Part shown: positions 5,913-6,275 of the stretch, one piece after another
How positions within the stretch are numbered: position 1 is the first letter of the stretch
How the letters are laid out: each line of letters starts with the position of its first letter
Source: Acidimicrobiaceae bacterium
Lineage (GTDB): Bacteria; Actinomycetota; Acidimicrobiia; Acidimicrobiales; RAAP-2
Direction: 5' to 3'
DNA length: 6,275 nt
Assembly: GCA_003133005.1 (NCBI GenBank)
Contig: PKZI01000113.1
Location: 1 to 6,275 of the forward strand
The notes under the pieces: generated by a model
Told to the model about the DNA's origin: nothing
Databases searched by the model: none
Seen by the model: only the letters and a program-made list of their open reading frames with translations
Program-made: the position numbers and the translations under genes

Positions 5913-6275
5913 TTACGAACCGCTGCCGAACCATTTCTGGAACTCAGTCAGCGACTGCGGCGTGGTATTGGTTGCGAGCGGCATAGTTCCTTGAGCTCCC
6001 GCGTCGAAGTAGGACTCGAAGGCGAAGTCGCCATTGGCCACCGTTGACCCGATACCGTCCACGTAGCCCGGGTCGTCGCCGGCAGGCGAAGAGTACAGCC
6101 CCCACTCCGGGAAGCTCATTGGCTTACCGTGTGCGGCGGCGAAGGACTCAAAGGCATCTAGGCCGTCAGGCTCACTTGCGAGCTGGGAGAACGTGACCGC
6201 GCCACTGCTCTGGCACGACGCATCGTACTGGTCAAGTCCCACGATATCTACGTACGCATTGCCGGGGTAGAAGTT
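5913..6275 (-). CDS. GH26-like glycoside hydrolase (beta-mannanase family), C-terminal part
   Basis: The last 120 residues of a glycoside hydrolase whose 5' part lies beyond the right edge of the window. The frame is open to base 6275, so the GTG at 6242 is not taken as a start. Partial numbering from the edge: NFYPGNAYVDIVGLDQYD (1-18) matches the YPG-x-YVD-x-VGLD-x-Y strand of GH26-type (beta/alpha)8 barrels. KPMSFPEWGL (51-60) is the strand carrying the nucleophile Glu, here probably Glu57. The tail up to FQKWFGSGS fits the final barrel helix. Family members cleave beta-1,4-mannan or related beta-glucans, usually outside the cell. The acid/base Glu and any signal peptide are not visible here. 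Beside glycosyltransferase and SGNH genes it may trim or degrade the polymer made by the locus. Family fairly sure; substrate inferred. Confidence 0.72.
   Translation of the reverse strand, partial: NFYPGNAYVDIVGLDQYDASCQSSGAVTFSQLASEPDGLDAFESFAAAHGKPMSFPEWGLYSSPAGDDPGYVDGIGSTVANGDFAFESYFDAGAQGTMPLATNTTPQSLTEFQKWFGSGS

Noticed and set aside
1..6275. CRISPR array, integrase, transposase or attachment site
   Set aside because: No regularly spaced repeats, no recombinase motifs and no tRNA-like insertion target were found.

Overview
The window appears moderately GC-rich by eye (not counted). It uses GTG or TTG alternative starts and carries exported and membrane proteins of the kind found at cell-surface polysaccharide loci. 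Gene style and signal peptides suggest a bacterium, most likely an actinobacterium of intermediate GC (for example Acidimicrobiia-like). This taxonomic guess rests on impression only, because there is no rRNA or other marker gene here.

Layout from left to right: (1) 42-995, minus strand, and 1165-2163, plus strand, are a divergent pair of secreted SGNH-fold proteins. They are paralogues, sharing a GDS nucleophile block, a C-terminal DxxH block, a CLTIH motif and eight cysteines in matching order. (2) 2164-2708 is about 545 bases with no convincing gene. It holds two inverted repeats and a TTGACA-like promoter element before the next gene. (3) 2709-4121, plus strand, is a membrane-anchored family-2 glycosyltransferase resembling polyprenyl-phosphate sugar synthases. 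(4) 4264-5484, minus strand and convergent, is a GT4 glycosyltransferase whose start is best placed at a GTG with a strong ribosome binding site. (5) 5524-5912 is non-coding and contains a striking 22-bp perfect hairpin plus an adjacent 13-bp palindrome. (6) 5913 to the right edge, minus strand, is the C-terminal part of a glycoside hydrolase that looks like GH26 (beta-mannanase family).

Taken together, this looks like part of an extracellular or surface polysaccharide locus. The two glycosyltransferases would build the glycan at the cytoplasmic face. The two exported SGNH proteins could add or remove acyl (probably acetyl) groups outside the membrane. The GH26-like hydrolase could trim or depolymerise a mannan-like product. 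The least described element is the divergent SGNH pair with its eight-cysteine pattern. No CRISPR array, tRNA, rRNA or intact mobile element was seen.
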